From Rhodotorula mucilaginosa (taxonomy: Eukaryota; Basidiomycota; Microbotryomycetes; Sporidiobolales; Sporidiobolaceae): 64,000 nt of DNA. Of the stretch, positions 54,631-64,000 are shown piece after piece (the first letter of the stretch is position 1; each line of letters opens with the position of its first letter). Position numbers and translations under genes: made by a program. The notes under the pieces were generated by a model. The model did not search any database. It worked only from the letters and a program-made list of their open reading frames with translations, and was not told where the DNA came from. The stretch covers positions 2,164,821 to 2,228,820 of the forward strand of contig CP137864.1 in assembly GCA_034406715.1 (NCBI GenBank), given 5' to 3'.

Positions 54631-55873
54631 ATGACGACCGCGACGACGAGGCCAGATCCAGGGCAGGCGCAGACTGGACAGCCACACTCGAGAATACCGA
54701 GACCGAGAACCACCTCGTCCAACGGCTCTGCACCACCACCGCCGCCGCCACGATCCACCGCTGCCGCGAGGTCGCCGAGTCGAGCCCTCTCGTCTTGGCC
54801 AACGCAGCAGCAGCAGCAGCAGCCGGACCAGCACGCCGAGTCTACCGTAGCCAGGCGACAGTCGGTCCCGATCCACAGCCGGACTCGCCCGCAGCCACCC
54901 TTGATCGAGCGGCGCCTCTCGAATCCAGCAGCAGACTCCTCGTCTTTAGCGTCGTCCTCCACCACCGCCAACGCCAACGCCAACAAACGACGCGCCTTGT
55001 CCCTCTCGATCTTTATCCCCCCGACCTCTTCATCGAACCGCCCTCCGGCTCCCGTCCCCGTTGACGCCGCCTCGGCGACTCGCCCCGCTGCCGCCACTCG
55101 CGGCGGTCATTCTCGCACCGCGTCGAGGGAATCGGCCGCGTCCTCCTCGTTTGCATCGACGCCTCGCGACCCTGCACGGTCACCACAAAGAGTCCGTCAA
55201 CCTCGAACAGGACCAGACTCTGCGATCGGGAGGAGATGCTCTGCCCCCGTCGGCGGCGGACCCCATTCCGCCTCTTCTCCCGCCTCTGCTTCTCCCTCGC
55301 CCTTTAATCGGCCCCCGCGGACACCCTATCCCTTCCCGCGGACGCGCCTCCCCGCATTGGAACGCACCCTGTCCGAATCGACCATGGCGACCTATACGAG
55401 TTTCGACTTGCAGCATCCCAAGACGCCCGAGGAGGAGCGCGAGGCGGCAGTGCGGGACGACAGGCGGCGCTGGTGGTGGGATCCGCGTCGGTGGTGGTTG
55501 GGGTCGTCGTCTTACCCAGAAGATGAGGACCGCGACGACGACGAACGGACCGCTTTGCTCGCCGCGCAGTCGTTGTCGTCATCTCGACGACCACAGCCAG
55601 AGGAGGACCTCGAGAACCAGCTGGTGGCGCCCCCGAGCCGACAGACTCGCTTCGAGTACGTCTGGGGAGAGATCAAGTGCTACGCCAAGGTGAGTCGAGC
55701 GCCGTCGATCGGGGTTCTGGAAGACGCTCGCTCTTTTTCTCTGACAACGCTGTCCCTCGACACAGCACATGCTCCCTCCGATCTTTGTCTTTGTGGTCCT
55801 CGTCCTCGTCATTGCCTTGCTCGCGTACCGGCAAGGGATTCACCGCATCGCGCATCCGCCCAAGCAGCCGTGA
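54631..55873 (+). CDS. tail-anchored-type membrane protein with Trp-rich motif, unknown function
   Basis: Two exons (54631-55689, 55766-55873) give 388 residues. The first 260 are disordered and rich in Ser, Pro, Arg and Ala with a short poly-Gln. A conserved-looking acidic/Trp block follows: HPKTPEEEREAAVRDDRRR, WWWDPRRWWLG, then a DEDRDDDE run. The last exon carries one hydrophobic segment of about 20 residues (PPIFVFVVLVLVIALLAYRQ) and a 14-residue basic tail. With no signal peptide and the single span at the end, it should insert tail-first with the bulk in the cytosol. I do not recognise the family. Confidence 0.65.
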
Positions 55874-56024
55874 GACGCTTTCCGGGATTTCGTTCGAGAT
55901 TGGATTTCCTGACTGAGGATGTAGACCGGACATGTAACTCCTCCTCGTGTAGATACTTGTTGCAAAGATTACATGATATGCGAAGTGTTGGCAACATGGG
56001 AGACAAAGAACGACCAGCAGGGGG

Positions 56025-57065
56025 TCAGCGGACAAAGAGCTTTTTCGGGTGGGACGACCCGCCTGCCCCCGGCCCTTCGTGCTCTTGTTGGTAGATCCGG
56101 TACGCTTCCCGGAGATCTTGCGGCGTCAACGAGCCCGGGTGGTCCGACATCTGGCGAGCTGTGGCCGTGACACAAGAGATTTGGGCTCAGTCGGCAAACG
56201 CTAGCTTCGGATGTCGTAGGTGTGAGCCCATTGATTTCGCGATGGGACAAAGACTCACCCTTTTCGACAATCTCGCCGACAAAGACTTTGGCGAAACCGC
56301 GGACGACGGTCAGGATTGACGGCGAGACGGATTGCTGCAGGACCGCGTTCACGAGCTGTGCGGGCAGCGTCTGAGCGTTCGGGTCCATGTTTCTTTCGTG
56401 GCACTCAAAGAGAACGACTCGCCTTTCGTACGCTGCTCTTGGTGAGACCGGAACGGCGGTACGCTTCGTAGCGGTCCATCTGGTTCTCGTCAAAGTGCTC
56501 GAGGAGGACGCGCAGGTCTTCCTTCTGCCGAGCCGCTTCCGCTTGGTTGTCGCCAAACTGCGGGTGGGGCGTATTTAGCTCTCGGTATGGGCTCCTGCGC
56601 TCGAGATCGGGAGGAAGAGCGCACCTCGTCGTCTGAAAACTCAAAGACCTCGTCTTCGGCGTCCTGGTCTTCCTGCTCGGCTGCGGCCAAGGAGGGACCG
56701 CCGTCCTGCCCTTCCGGAGGCTGTGCCGTCTCGGCTCGTTCCTTGCCCTTGCCCTTGCTGCCCTTGCTGCCCTTGTCCTTGTCCGCTCCCTGACCCGGTC
56801 CGAGTGACCCATCCCTCCTCGACCGAGGCGAGCCCTCTGGAGTCGGAGATGGACCACCAAAGGCGTCAAGAGCTGGTGACCTCGCTCCTCCAGTCGTCCC
56901 CGCTGCTGCTGGCGACGACGCGGGCGGCGATTTCGCTTCCTTTGCAGCCGCTGCTGCCGACTTTTTCGGCTTTTTCGGGCGAGGGGCGCGCGGTTTCTTG
57001 GCTTTCGGAGGGTTCGTAGACGGCGGTGGAGACCCGGCAGCCGATGCCGAGCGCTTTGGAGCCAT
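56025..57065 (-). CDS. TAF11: TFIID subunit TAF11 (histone fold)
   Basis: Four exons on the minus strand (57065-56625, 56557-56423, 56355-56259, 56158-56025) give 268 residues. The first 145 residues are basic and low-complexity, ending in an acidic DDE stretch. The histone fold spans the next exons: LLEHFDENQMDRYEAYRRSG, TKSSVRK then LVNAVLQQSVSPS, GFAKVFVGEIVEKARQMSD, LTPQDLREAYRIYQQE. This follows the TAF11 pattern (RYE-x-RRS, KVFVGE-VVE, L-P-x-LREA-R). TAF11 pairs with TAF13 in TFIID. The intron between SVRK and LVNAV starts with GC (GCGAGT at 56422); homology on both sides fixes this junction. Confidence 0.9.
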
Positions 57066-57290
57066 GGCGGGCGGACAACCGCGGTGACGGGGTCAAGTGG
57101 GGGAAGCAAGAGAGGCGAGGCCGTTTCTTCAAGGCCAAGCAGACAACACCGTAACCTTTTGACCGCCGAGCTGATTGCCGAGAAGCAACAACAAGTGGCC
57201 CAAATCATGCAAAAGGAGGAGGTGCGTATTTACCAGCCCGTCGAAAAAAGGAGAGTCCGATTAACTACGTTCAAGTCGTCCGAGTGCTCA

Positions 57291-59562
57291 TCACATTGTT
57301 CGGGACAGACCCAGCTGAGTCGAGGCGCAAGGCATGTCAGCTGAGATTTCTATGAGCCTCAAGACGGGGAAAGTGCTCACGCGACTGGCTTGCTCTGGGT
57401 AGTCTCGCAAAAAGGCGAGTTGCGCGCGCGTAGCCTGCGGGAGAGTTCTCCGGGTCAGCATTCTGCGCGCAATCTGCCAGCGACACGCCCGACTCACGTT
57501 CTCGTACGTGAGCGCGTTGACGAGTTCGGGCTCGGTCCTCGCCATCTCGGCCGCCTTTTCAAACATCTCGACCGCCTCGTGGACCTTGTTCTGCTGCAAC
57601 AAGAGCTGCGCGAGCGTCGCGACGCCGACGTCGCACTGCGGGTCGATCGCGATCGCTTCCCGGCAGATCCGCTCGGCCGTCGCAAAGTCCTGGCGGTGCT
57701 GGAAGATGGCCAGCGCCTTGTTGACCATCGGCAGGACGTTGCGCGGAGTTCTGCGCGCGGGTCGGGGGTCAATTTTCGCGAGTCACCGGCTCAAGGACAC
57801 GTGTGCACACTCACTGGTCCTTGGCAATCTCGATCGCCTTGTCGAACGCGTCGACGGCGTCCTGGAACCGCTGCTGGTCGAGGAGCAACTCTCCGTAGTA
57901 GTTGTACACGTCCGCGTTCCTCGGGTTCTTCTCGACGAGCCGGTCAAACAGGATCAGCGCCTTTTGCGTCGAACCGGCCTTGTACTGGGCGACGGCGAGC
58001 TGGATGTGGCAGAAGATGTACGACGGGTCGAGCTCGGAAGAGCGCCGGTACTCTTGGATCGCGCGGTCAAACTCGCCCGTGATAAAGTAGACCTGGCCGC
58101 GGTGGTAGTAGCTGCGAGCGGGTGAGCGGGTCAGCTGCTGTGTGCAAGAGAAGTTGGACCGTCCCCGCGCACTCACACGTCGGCGTTCTCCGGGTCGATC
58201 TCGAGGGCGCGGTCAAAGTCGGCCATGGCCTCGTCCGGCTTGCCGAGCTCCATGTGGACGCTCGCCTTTTTGACCCAGCTCTGCGCATTGTCGGGCTTGA
58301 CGGTGGTCGCCTCGTCGAGGTCGGCGAGCGCGCCCTCGGCGTCCGACATGATAAACTTGAACGTCGCGCGCATGTTGAGCGCCTCGGCCTTGGCCTCGTC
58401 GGTCGAGAGTCCTTGCTCGAGCGACTCGTTGAAGAGCGTAAAGGCGTGCGGGAAGTCCTTGGCGGCGAGGGCCTCGAACGCGAGTTGGAGGGTCCGGTCG
58501 CCTTGCGACGGGTTCGCCTCTGGCAGGGCCGGAGGGGCGCGGGGTCGGAACGCGGTCAGGTACGCCGTGACAAAGGTCGAACTCGGCAGGCGCGGTTCGC
58601 GCGTCGCGAGCATCTCGGTCGCCTTTTCCGACGCGAGGCGCTTCATCACCCGCTCGACCGAGTTGGACGTGCTCTGGTTCTGGAACCCGTCCAGGATCGC
58701 CGCCGCGGTAAAGTCTGGGTTTGCTTCCGTCAGTTTCGGGATGACTCTTCCTTTTCGAAAGGCTGGAACACTCACCGCAGAGGGCAAGGTAGAGGTTCTC
58801 CTGTCCGCCGAGCTGCTCGCGCGCGGTCGCCCGCCGGTTGAGCGCCTTGACGTACTGCGAGTCGAGCTTGAGCGCGGCCGAGCAGTCTTCGACGACCTTG
58901 TCGAGCTGGTTCAGGTTCGTGTAGCCTGCGGGTGCGGTGGGGGGTCAGTGGCAAAGTTCTTGACGTCCGGTCAAACCGGGGAGACGGACAGGCTGCGCGG
59001 TTCGAGTAAAAGACGGCCTGCTCCTCGCACTCGATCGCCTTGGTGTAGTAGGCGATGGCTTCGTCATAGTGCTTCGAGGCGTACAGCTTGTTGCCGCGCG
59101 CCTTCAAGGCCAGGGCCGTCTGCGATCGAGTCTGCGTTGCCATCGTCAGTCAGGATGGGTTGTGGCTCGGTCCGGGTTTAGATCGACTCACCTGAGCGTC
59201 CATGACTTCGATGTCGGTCGCCGACAGCTTCAGGGCGTCTGTGGGGTTCAGGGTCAGTCAAGGGCGGCCCCCTGTAGAGAGGGATGCGACTCACCATCGC
59301 TCTCGGATGAGGACGACTTTGGCTTCTCCGCCGTCGTCGACGTCGCTGGCGGTGACGACTTTTTGCCCTTCTTGGCGTCCTTCTTGGCCTGCTTCTGCTG
59401 CTTCTGCTCTGCCTGGCGTGCCTGCTGGGCTGCGTGCGAGTAGTAGAGCGCTCCGGCGGTCGAGACGGTGATGGCGGCGGCGACGGCGACGACGAGCCGG
59501 CGGTGCTGCGAGAGCCACGTCGACAGCGAAGGCGAGCTCGTGCTACTGGTCGGCGCAGACAT
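57291..59562 (-). CDS. TOM70: mitochondrial import receptor Tom70
   Basis: Nine exons on the minus strand (59562-59295, 59238-59192, 59131-58990, 58925-58776, 58714-58177, 58111-57815, 57750-57498, 57434-57381, 57314-57291) give 590 residues. Residues 22-42 form the N-terminal membrane anchor (RRLVVAVAAAITVSTAGALY) followed by a Lys/Gln-rich linker. TPR repeats follow: LKARGNKLYASKHYDEAIAY and FYSNRAACYTNLNQLDKVVE (the clamp for Hsp70/Hsp90 tails), then SWVKKASVHMELGKPDEAMA, YYHRGQVYFITGEFDRAIQE, VYNYYGELLLDQQRFQDAVD and more. Size matches Tom70 (about 600). Exon 3 ends inside RAAC with a GTCCGT donor. The final eight-codon exon follows a 66-nt intron that contains no stop, so retention would add 22 residues. 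Confidence 0.92.
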
Positions 59563-60082
59563 GTTCTCTCGCGCGGCTATGGCTACAGTGTGGTCGATGA
59601 CGAACAAATTCTCAGCAGTGCGTCGGCTGCCCCTCGGAAAATCTTTTTCTCTCGCCGCGGTGGGCTGTCAGTTGGGCAGATCAGTCAAGCACATGCACGC
59701 TACAGTACAAGGCTATCCCTCGACTACCCAGTCCAAGCGAGTCCCCCGTGTGAGAGAAGTGCACCCCGCCACGCTTCCCCCTGAGTTGTTGTTTCTCTCA
59801 CCGCCCCGTCGGCCGACCTCGTCCTCGCTTTCCGCTGCAAGCGTGCGCTTTGAACGCGTGTGACAGACTTTGGACTGTGCTTGCTAGCTTGCCGAGTCGA
59901 ATCCGTGTCGACCCACCCGTCCAGCGACCGCTCCACGACGACGCGGCCGCGGCAGGACGAACCCTTTACAACTTGCCTGTTTCGGTTCGCGCTCCACTTG
60001 GAACGCTCTGCCAGGACACTGTGAGCGTGTATACACAAGGCAACTACTGCCACCGGACCCCGACCCGAGCGCCGCACGAAGC
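59563..60082. other. bidirectional intergenic region
   Basis: A 520-base gap between divergent TOM70 and the PHD-finger gene. No element recognised. Confidence 0.5.
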
Positions 60083-63000
60083 ATGGATACCAACATGGCC
60101 GACGCCCCGCCCGCTTCGACTGCTGGAGGAGGCGACGCCGCCCCAGCTCCTGCTCCGAAGCAGTTGACAGAGCAGCAGCTCGCAGACGGGCTCAGGCAAC
60201 TCCGCACCGATTTCAGGACCGCCGCCATCGCTCACGTGCGTCCCCCACGTTCTCTCAGCAGGTTGTTGTTGTTTCTGACCTCTCGCGTCCCCCCCCGCAG
60301 TTCTCGGTCCTGTTCCTGCACCACCTTGGAGGAACTTTCAACACCGACGTGCGTTCACCGCGTTGGCTTCATTTGCGGGTCGAGAGGCGTGGAAACCTGA
60401 ACCCAAACCCATCAAACCCACAGGACTTTGAACTCGACGTCCTCGGAGTCAAGCCGGGTGCCCAAGTCCCTGCACTCCTCGGCAAGATCCTCAACACGCT
60501 CGCCAACGACCGCAACTGCAAGTGAGTCTCTAGGGGTTTAGTCTGGGTTTTTTTTTCCGGGTTGGACGAAAACTGATCCTTGCCGACTCTCCTCTCGCCC
60601 TGAACTCGGTTCCGTCGCCACGCACCTGTCCGTCTCCGCACTACAGTTCGTCGAACTGGTGCGTGCCACCGTCCGTCCACCTTTCACTCCTTTGTCGATC
60701 GTTTGGCGTGCCGGCTGACCCCTTTTTCTCGCGATTTCCTTCGCGCAGGCTCAACGCGCTCCGCCGGTCGTACAACCGCCGCGTGACGGACCGCTCCGAC
60801 AACCCGTTCTACTCGTGGCAACGCGTCCCCGCCAGCGTCGTCGAAGCCGAGCGCGAACTCGAAGCCGAGCGCGAAGCCGGCGAGGCTGCCGTCGGTTCGG
60901 GTCAGCAGGAAGACGATGGCGACGACGCCTCTGCGGCCAAGAAGTCGACCGCTTACGCCAAGTTTGCCGAGGAGGAGCAACGTCTCCGCGACGCGGAAAA
61001 GGCCCTCTATCGCAAGAAGCGTCAGCAAAAGGTGTCGACGGCGGCGGACGCCCACTTGACTGAAGCGGCGGTCGACGACGGATTCAACGCCGAGCTCGCC
61101 GAGGTCATCAACGAGGACGCCGAAGAGGCCGTCACCGACGTCAACGAGCCGGTGGCGCAGGTCGGCGTGGCGGGCGACGGTGTCGAGTCCGAGGACGTCG
61201 AGTCCGATGTCAAGCCGGACACCAAGCCGGCGGACCAGTCGGATGATGCCAAGCCGGAACCCAAGGTCGACGAGGAGGAAGAGTGGTACGAGGAGCAACG
61301 CGCCGTCGACTGGGAAGACTTGTCCCTCAAGACCAAGGTGCGTTCTCGTGATCTCGGAGTCGGAGTTTTAGCCGAACCTTGACCCTCCCCTGGCCCGCGC
61401 CCAGCTCGACGCGATTTACAACGTCTGCGAGTGGCACATGGTCGACCCCGAAAGGCAGTTCCGCAAGTACTTGCAGTGGGACGGCGAGGCGGCTTGGGTG
61501 CGTTTCGTCCGGTCTTTGCCCAATTTGTTTCCTGTCCACTGACCCGTCGAGTCCCCCGCAGCGCCTGGACCCGATCGGTAAAGACGCGGCCGGCAACACC
61601 TACTACCACACGGCCGACGACCGTCTCTGGATGCAGCGCCCCGTCCCCGAAGCCTCCTCGTCCCCCGCCGGTTCGACCACTCCGGTCCGTCGACCCAAGA
61701 CCCTCCTTGGCCTGCAAGCCGGCCCGCGCGACAAGTCGAAAAAGGGTACCGTGACGGGCGTCGTCCGGTTCAAATTGCGCAAGGATCCCAAGACGGGCGC
61801 GTTCGAGCAGGTCGCCGATGCAGCTTCGGACGCGGGCGGGTCGGTCAAGGGCGATGGGGACGAGGGCGAAGAGGCGGTCAAGAACGAGCCGGAGCAAGAG
61901 GAGGAGCGCGAACTCGAAGAGTGGGAACGCGAGTACTGGCAGGAACGGGTCCGCGCCGAGACGACGCCCGGCTTTGTCGAGTGGGAGGCCGTGAGTCCGC
62001 GAGTTCGTGGTCTTCTCTCTCGGGATCAGCCGCTCACCCACTCGACTCTTGCAGGTCTGCATCAACTTGGACGACTGGCGATCTTTCGCCGACCGCTTTG
62101 CCGCCAGCAAGAACCGCGACGAGGTCAAGCTGAGGAACCTGATCGTCAACGAGATTGTGCCGGCAATCGAGGAGGAGGCGTCTCGCCGCGCTGTCGAACG
62201 CGAGGCCGAACTCGCCGAGCAGGAACGCAAGCGCAACACGCGCTCGTCGACGCGCGAAGAGGACCGGCCGACGAGGTCGTCTACCCGGACTGCACCCGCT
62301 GTGGCCGGTACTCCTGACGCTGCCGCTGCCGCCGCCGCCGCTGCCGCCAAGGCTGCCGGCGAATCTCGCGAGGAACGCCTCCGGAAGCGGGAAGAGGAGA
62401 AGCGCCGGCATGAGGAGGAAGAGGAGAAGCGGTTGCTCGCCGAGGCGCGCGAACGCGAACGCGACGAAGCCCGCGCCAAGAACGGCGGCGTCTTGCCCGT
62501 CGAGCTCATGACGGCCGAGGAGCGCGCGGCGCACGAGGCCGAGCTGGCCCAGGCTGCGGCGCGCGACGAGGCCGAGCAGAAGAAAAAGGCGCGCGAGGAG
62601 GCCAAGGTGCGTAGGGTCTTGCGTTTCGTTGCTCTCTTCCGGTCTTGCTGACTCTGCTCCCCTCTGCAGCGCGCCCGTGCCCGAGAACGTCGTGCCGAAC
62701 TCAAAGCCGAGCGTGATGCCGCCTTGAAGGAGGAACAGGAAGCAGCCGCTCGGGCCGAAGCCGCTCGCGCTGCCCAGGCCGCTCAGGCTGCTCAGGCTGT
62801 TCAGTCGGCCGACGATGACTCGTGGTACCTCGACTGCGAAATCTGCGGTCTCGCCGGGTGGAACTATGTGCGCCGGCTGTCTTTTGCTGGTGTTTTGTGG
62901 AGTTCGCTCGCTGACCTTTCCGCTTGCTCTCCTTCGCCTTTGCCCTCTATCTTCACTCTCCCGCCATCGCTTGTTCTCGCCCCCTCACCTTCCACCCCCA

Positions 63001-63569
63001 CAGGACGACGGCCAGGGCTTGATCTGCTGCGACCAGTGCGAAGACTGGCAGCATTTGCCGTGTCACATGCACGCCGACGAGCTCGCCGGCCGTCCACCAC
63101 AGCCCTACTCGGACGAGTCGTTCAAGTGGATCTGCGGACATTGCCGAGGGACGTGCCACCGTCGACCGCGTCCGCCGAAACCGGCACCGGGCGCGCCCCC
63201 CACGATCGCGTACGCCCGCGTCGACCCGTCGGCGAGCCACAAGCGCAAAGGATCGCACTCGAGCGGGTCGGTCGCCGCGAAAAAGGTCAAGGTCGGTCTC
63301 CATCAGTCTTCTCAAGTCGCGCGTCTTTTCCACCCTCTGACCTTTTCTTGCACCCTCGCCCGCAGCCCGCCCCTTACGGCGGCCACACTCAACCCGCTCC
63401 TCCCGCACCCGCACCCGCTCCCGCCCCTCAACCAGCACAGCCACAACCGGCCATGTCGTACGAGCAGCTCAAGGCGGCCGTCGAGGCAAATCCGGCCTTG
63501 ATGCAGCAGTTGCCGCCCGAGTATCAGGCGCATTTTGCCCAGTTGCTCGGGTTGCCCATTCCTTCGTAG
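60083..63569 (+). CDS. DDT/WHIM-type chromatin protein with PHD finger
   Basis: Eleven exons (60083-60235, 60301-60348, 60424-60521, 60647-60658, 60749-61337, 61405-61497, 61562-61990, 62055-62606, 62670-62867, 63004-63291, 63366-63569) give 887 residues. Residues 30-125 resemble a DDT-like helical domain (LTEQQLADGLRQLRTDFR, LDVLGVKPGAQVPALLGKI, LNALRRSYNRR). A WHIM/RSF1-like segment follows: ERQFRKYLQWDGEAAWRLDP with YYHTADDRLWMQRP. A charged coiled coil (REEEKRRHEEEEEKRL and similar) leads to a PHD finger: CEICG-16-CCDQC-x3-WQH-LPCH and CGHC. This order is that of RSF1/Cecr2/ISWI-partner proteins. PHD fingers read histone H3 tails. Exon 4 is only 12 nt. This is the last gene before the telomere. 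Confidence 0.75.
62320..62352 (+). repeat. GCN repeat encoding poly-alanine
   Basis: A GCT/GCC run encodes about ten Ala, directly before the charged coiled coil of the PHD protein. Confidence 0.8.
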
Positions 63570-63933
63570 TCCCACTTTCTTTTTACAGGGTTTAATGGTT
63601 TTGACGTGTGACCTGTTCCTTTGTTTTGCTGGCTTGCTTCCGAAAGCACCTGTGTGGCGAAGCTGGGCATGGAGTTTGGCCCCGTTCATAAGGAGATACC
63701 TTAACAGGTTTGAAAGGCTGGTCAAAGCTCTCGGCGCTAGAGCTTCGAGGCCTTGGTGCAAGCGCAGCGAGCCTCTCCGCACCTATTCCTGCATTGGCTT
63801 GATGCAGTCCACTTTGTGAGTACTTGGACCCCTGAGCAGGGACTATGCTCATTGTGCAGCTCAGAGCCTACGCTCTCTAGTGAAAACCGTGGCATTGCAT
63901 AGACTGGCCATTTGAACTAGAGGAAAAGCTCAA
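63570..63933. other. subtelomeric spacer, no gene recognised
   Basis: Only 364 bases separate the PHD-gene stop codon from the telomere repeats. It must hold the 3' UTR. No subtelomeric repeat, helicase-like ORF or transposon is visible. Confidence 0.7.
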
Positions 63934-64000
63934 GGGTTAGGGTTAGGGTTAGGGTTAGGGTTAGGGTTAGGTTAGGGTTAGGGTTAGGGTTAGGGTTAGG
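63934..64000 (+). repeat. telomere repeats (TTAGGG)n, right chromosome end
   Basis: About eleven TTAGGG units run to the last base of the window, G-rich strand 5'->3' toward the end, as expected for a right telomere. One unit near 63965 is short by one G (TTAGG). The sequence stops within the array, so its true length is unknown. Confidence 0.97.

Noticed and set aside
1-64000. Search for transposons, terminal inverted repeats, CRISPR arrays, toxin or viral genes
   Set aside because: None seen. All larger frames trace to cellular fungal genes or to shadow frames of them.

Overview
The window reads as the right-hand end of a chromosome from a GC-rich basidiomycete fungus, most likely a Pucciniomycotina red yeast of the Rhodotorula/Sporobolomyces type. 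The reasons are: the + strand ends in TTAGGG telomere repeats (63934-64000); genes carry many short introns (about 60-130 nt) with GTGAGT/GTGCGT/GTCAGT donors and a CTGAC branch site; intergenic spaces are small; and every recognisable gene is a fungal housekeeping gene. I saw no transposon, virus-like sequence, CRISPR array, tRNA or rRNA. The genus is an inference.

Layout. 0.1-6.6 kb: RIB7 (riboflavin), divergent from an aldehyde dehydrogenase, then a single-pass membrane protein and a YCII-domain protein. 8.3-20.6 kb: an SFP1-like zinc-finger regulator, septin CDC12, a Rab18-type GTPase and YPP1 (PI4-kinase partner). 21-28.4 kb: a small RGG protein, SUMO (SMT3), a TDP2-like phosphodiesterase divergent from SUMO, and a large Pil1/BAR-like protein. 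29-34.3 kb: translation factor eIF1, a CmcJ/NvfI-family protein and an NCS1 permease. 35-42 kb: a putative myristoylated mini-protein, the Rab escort protein, VPS55 and an unrecognised 852-residue protein. 42.4-52 kb: xylulokinase, a Byr4/Bfa1-like protein, a short-chain dehydrogenase and signal peptidase subunit SPC1. 52-63.6 kb: ERD1, a tail-anchored protein, TAF11, TOM70 and a DDT/WHIM/PHD chromatin protein, whose stop codon lies only 364 bases before the telomere.

Shared themes. Several products act in membrane traffic (Rab18-like GTPase, Rab escort protein, VPS55, ERD1, YPP1, SPC1, TOM70), but they do not form an operon-like or cluster-like system. Splice junctions were set by reading frame, family homology and branch-site position; none is backed by transcript data.

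The most unusual signal is the splicing architecture, not a new gene family. Exons of 7, 8, 12, 13, 14, 15 and 18 nt are needed to rebuild conserved proteins. One exon appears to be a single nucleotide (permease, position 33398). The start codon of eIF1 is cut by an intron between A and TG. Four introns use GC-AG ends. The SUMO gene is so fragmented that no long ORF marks it.
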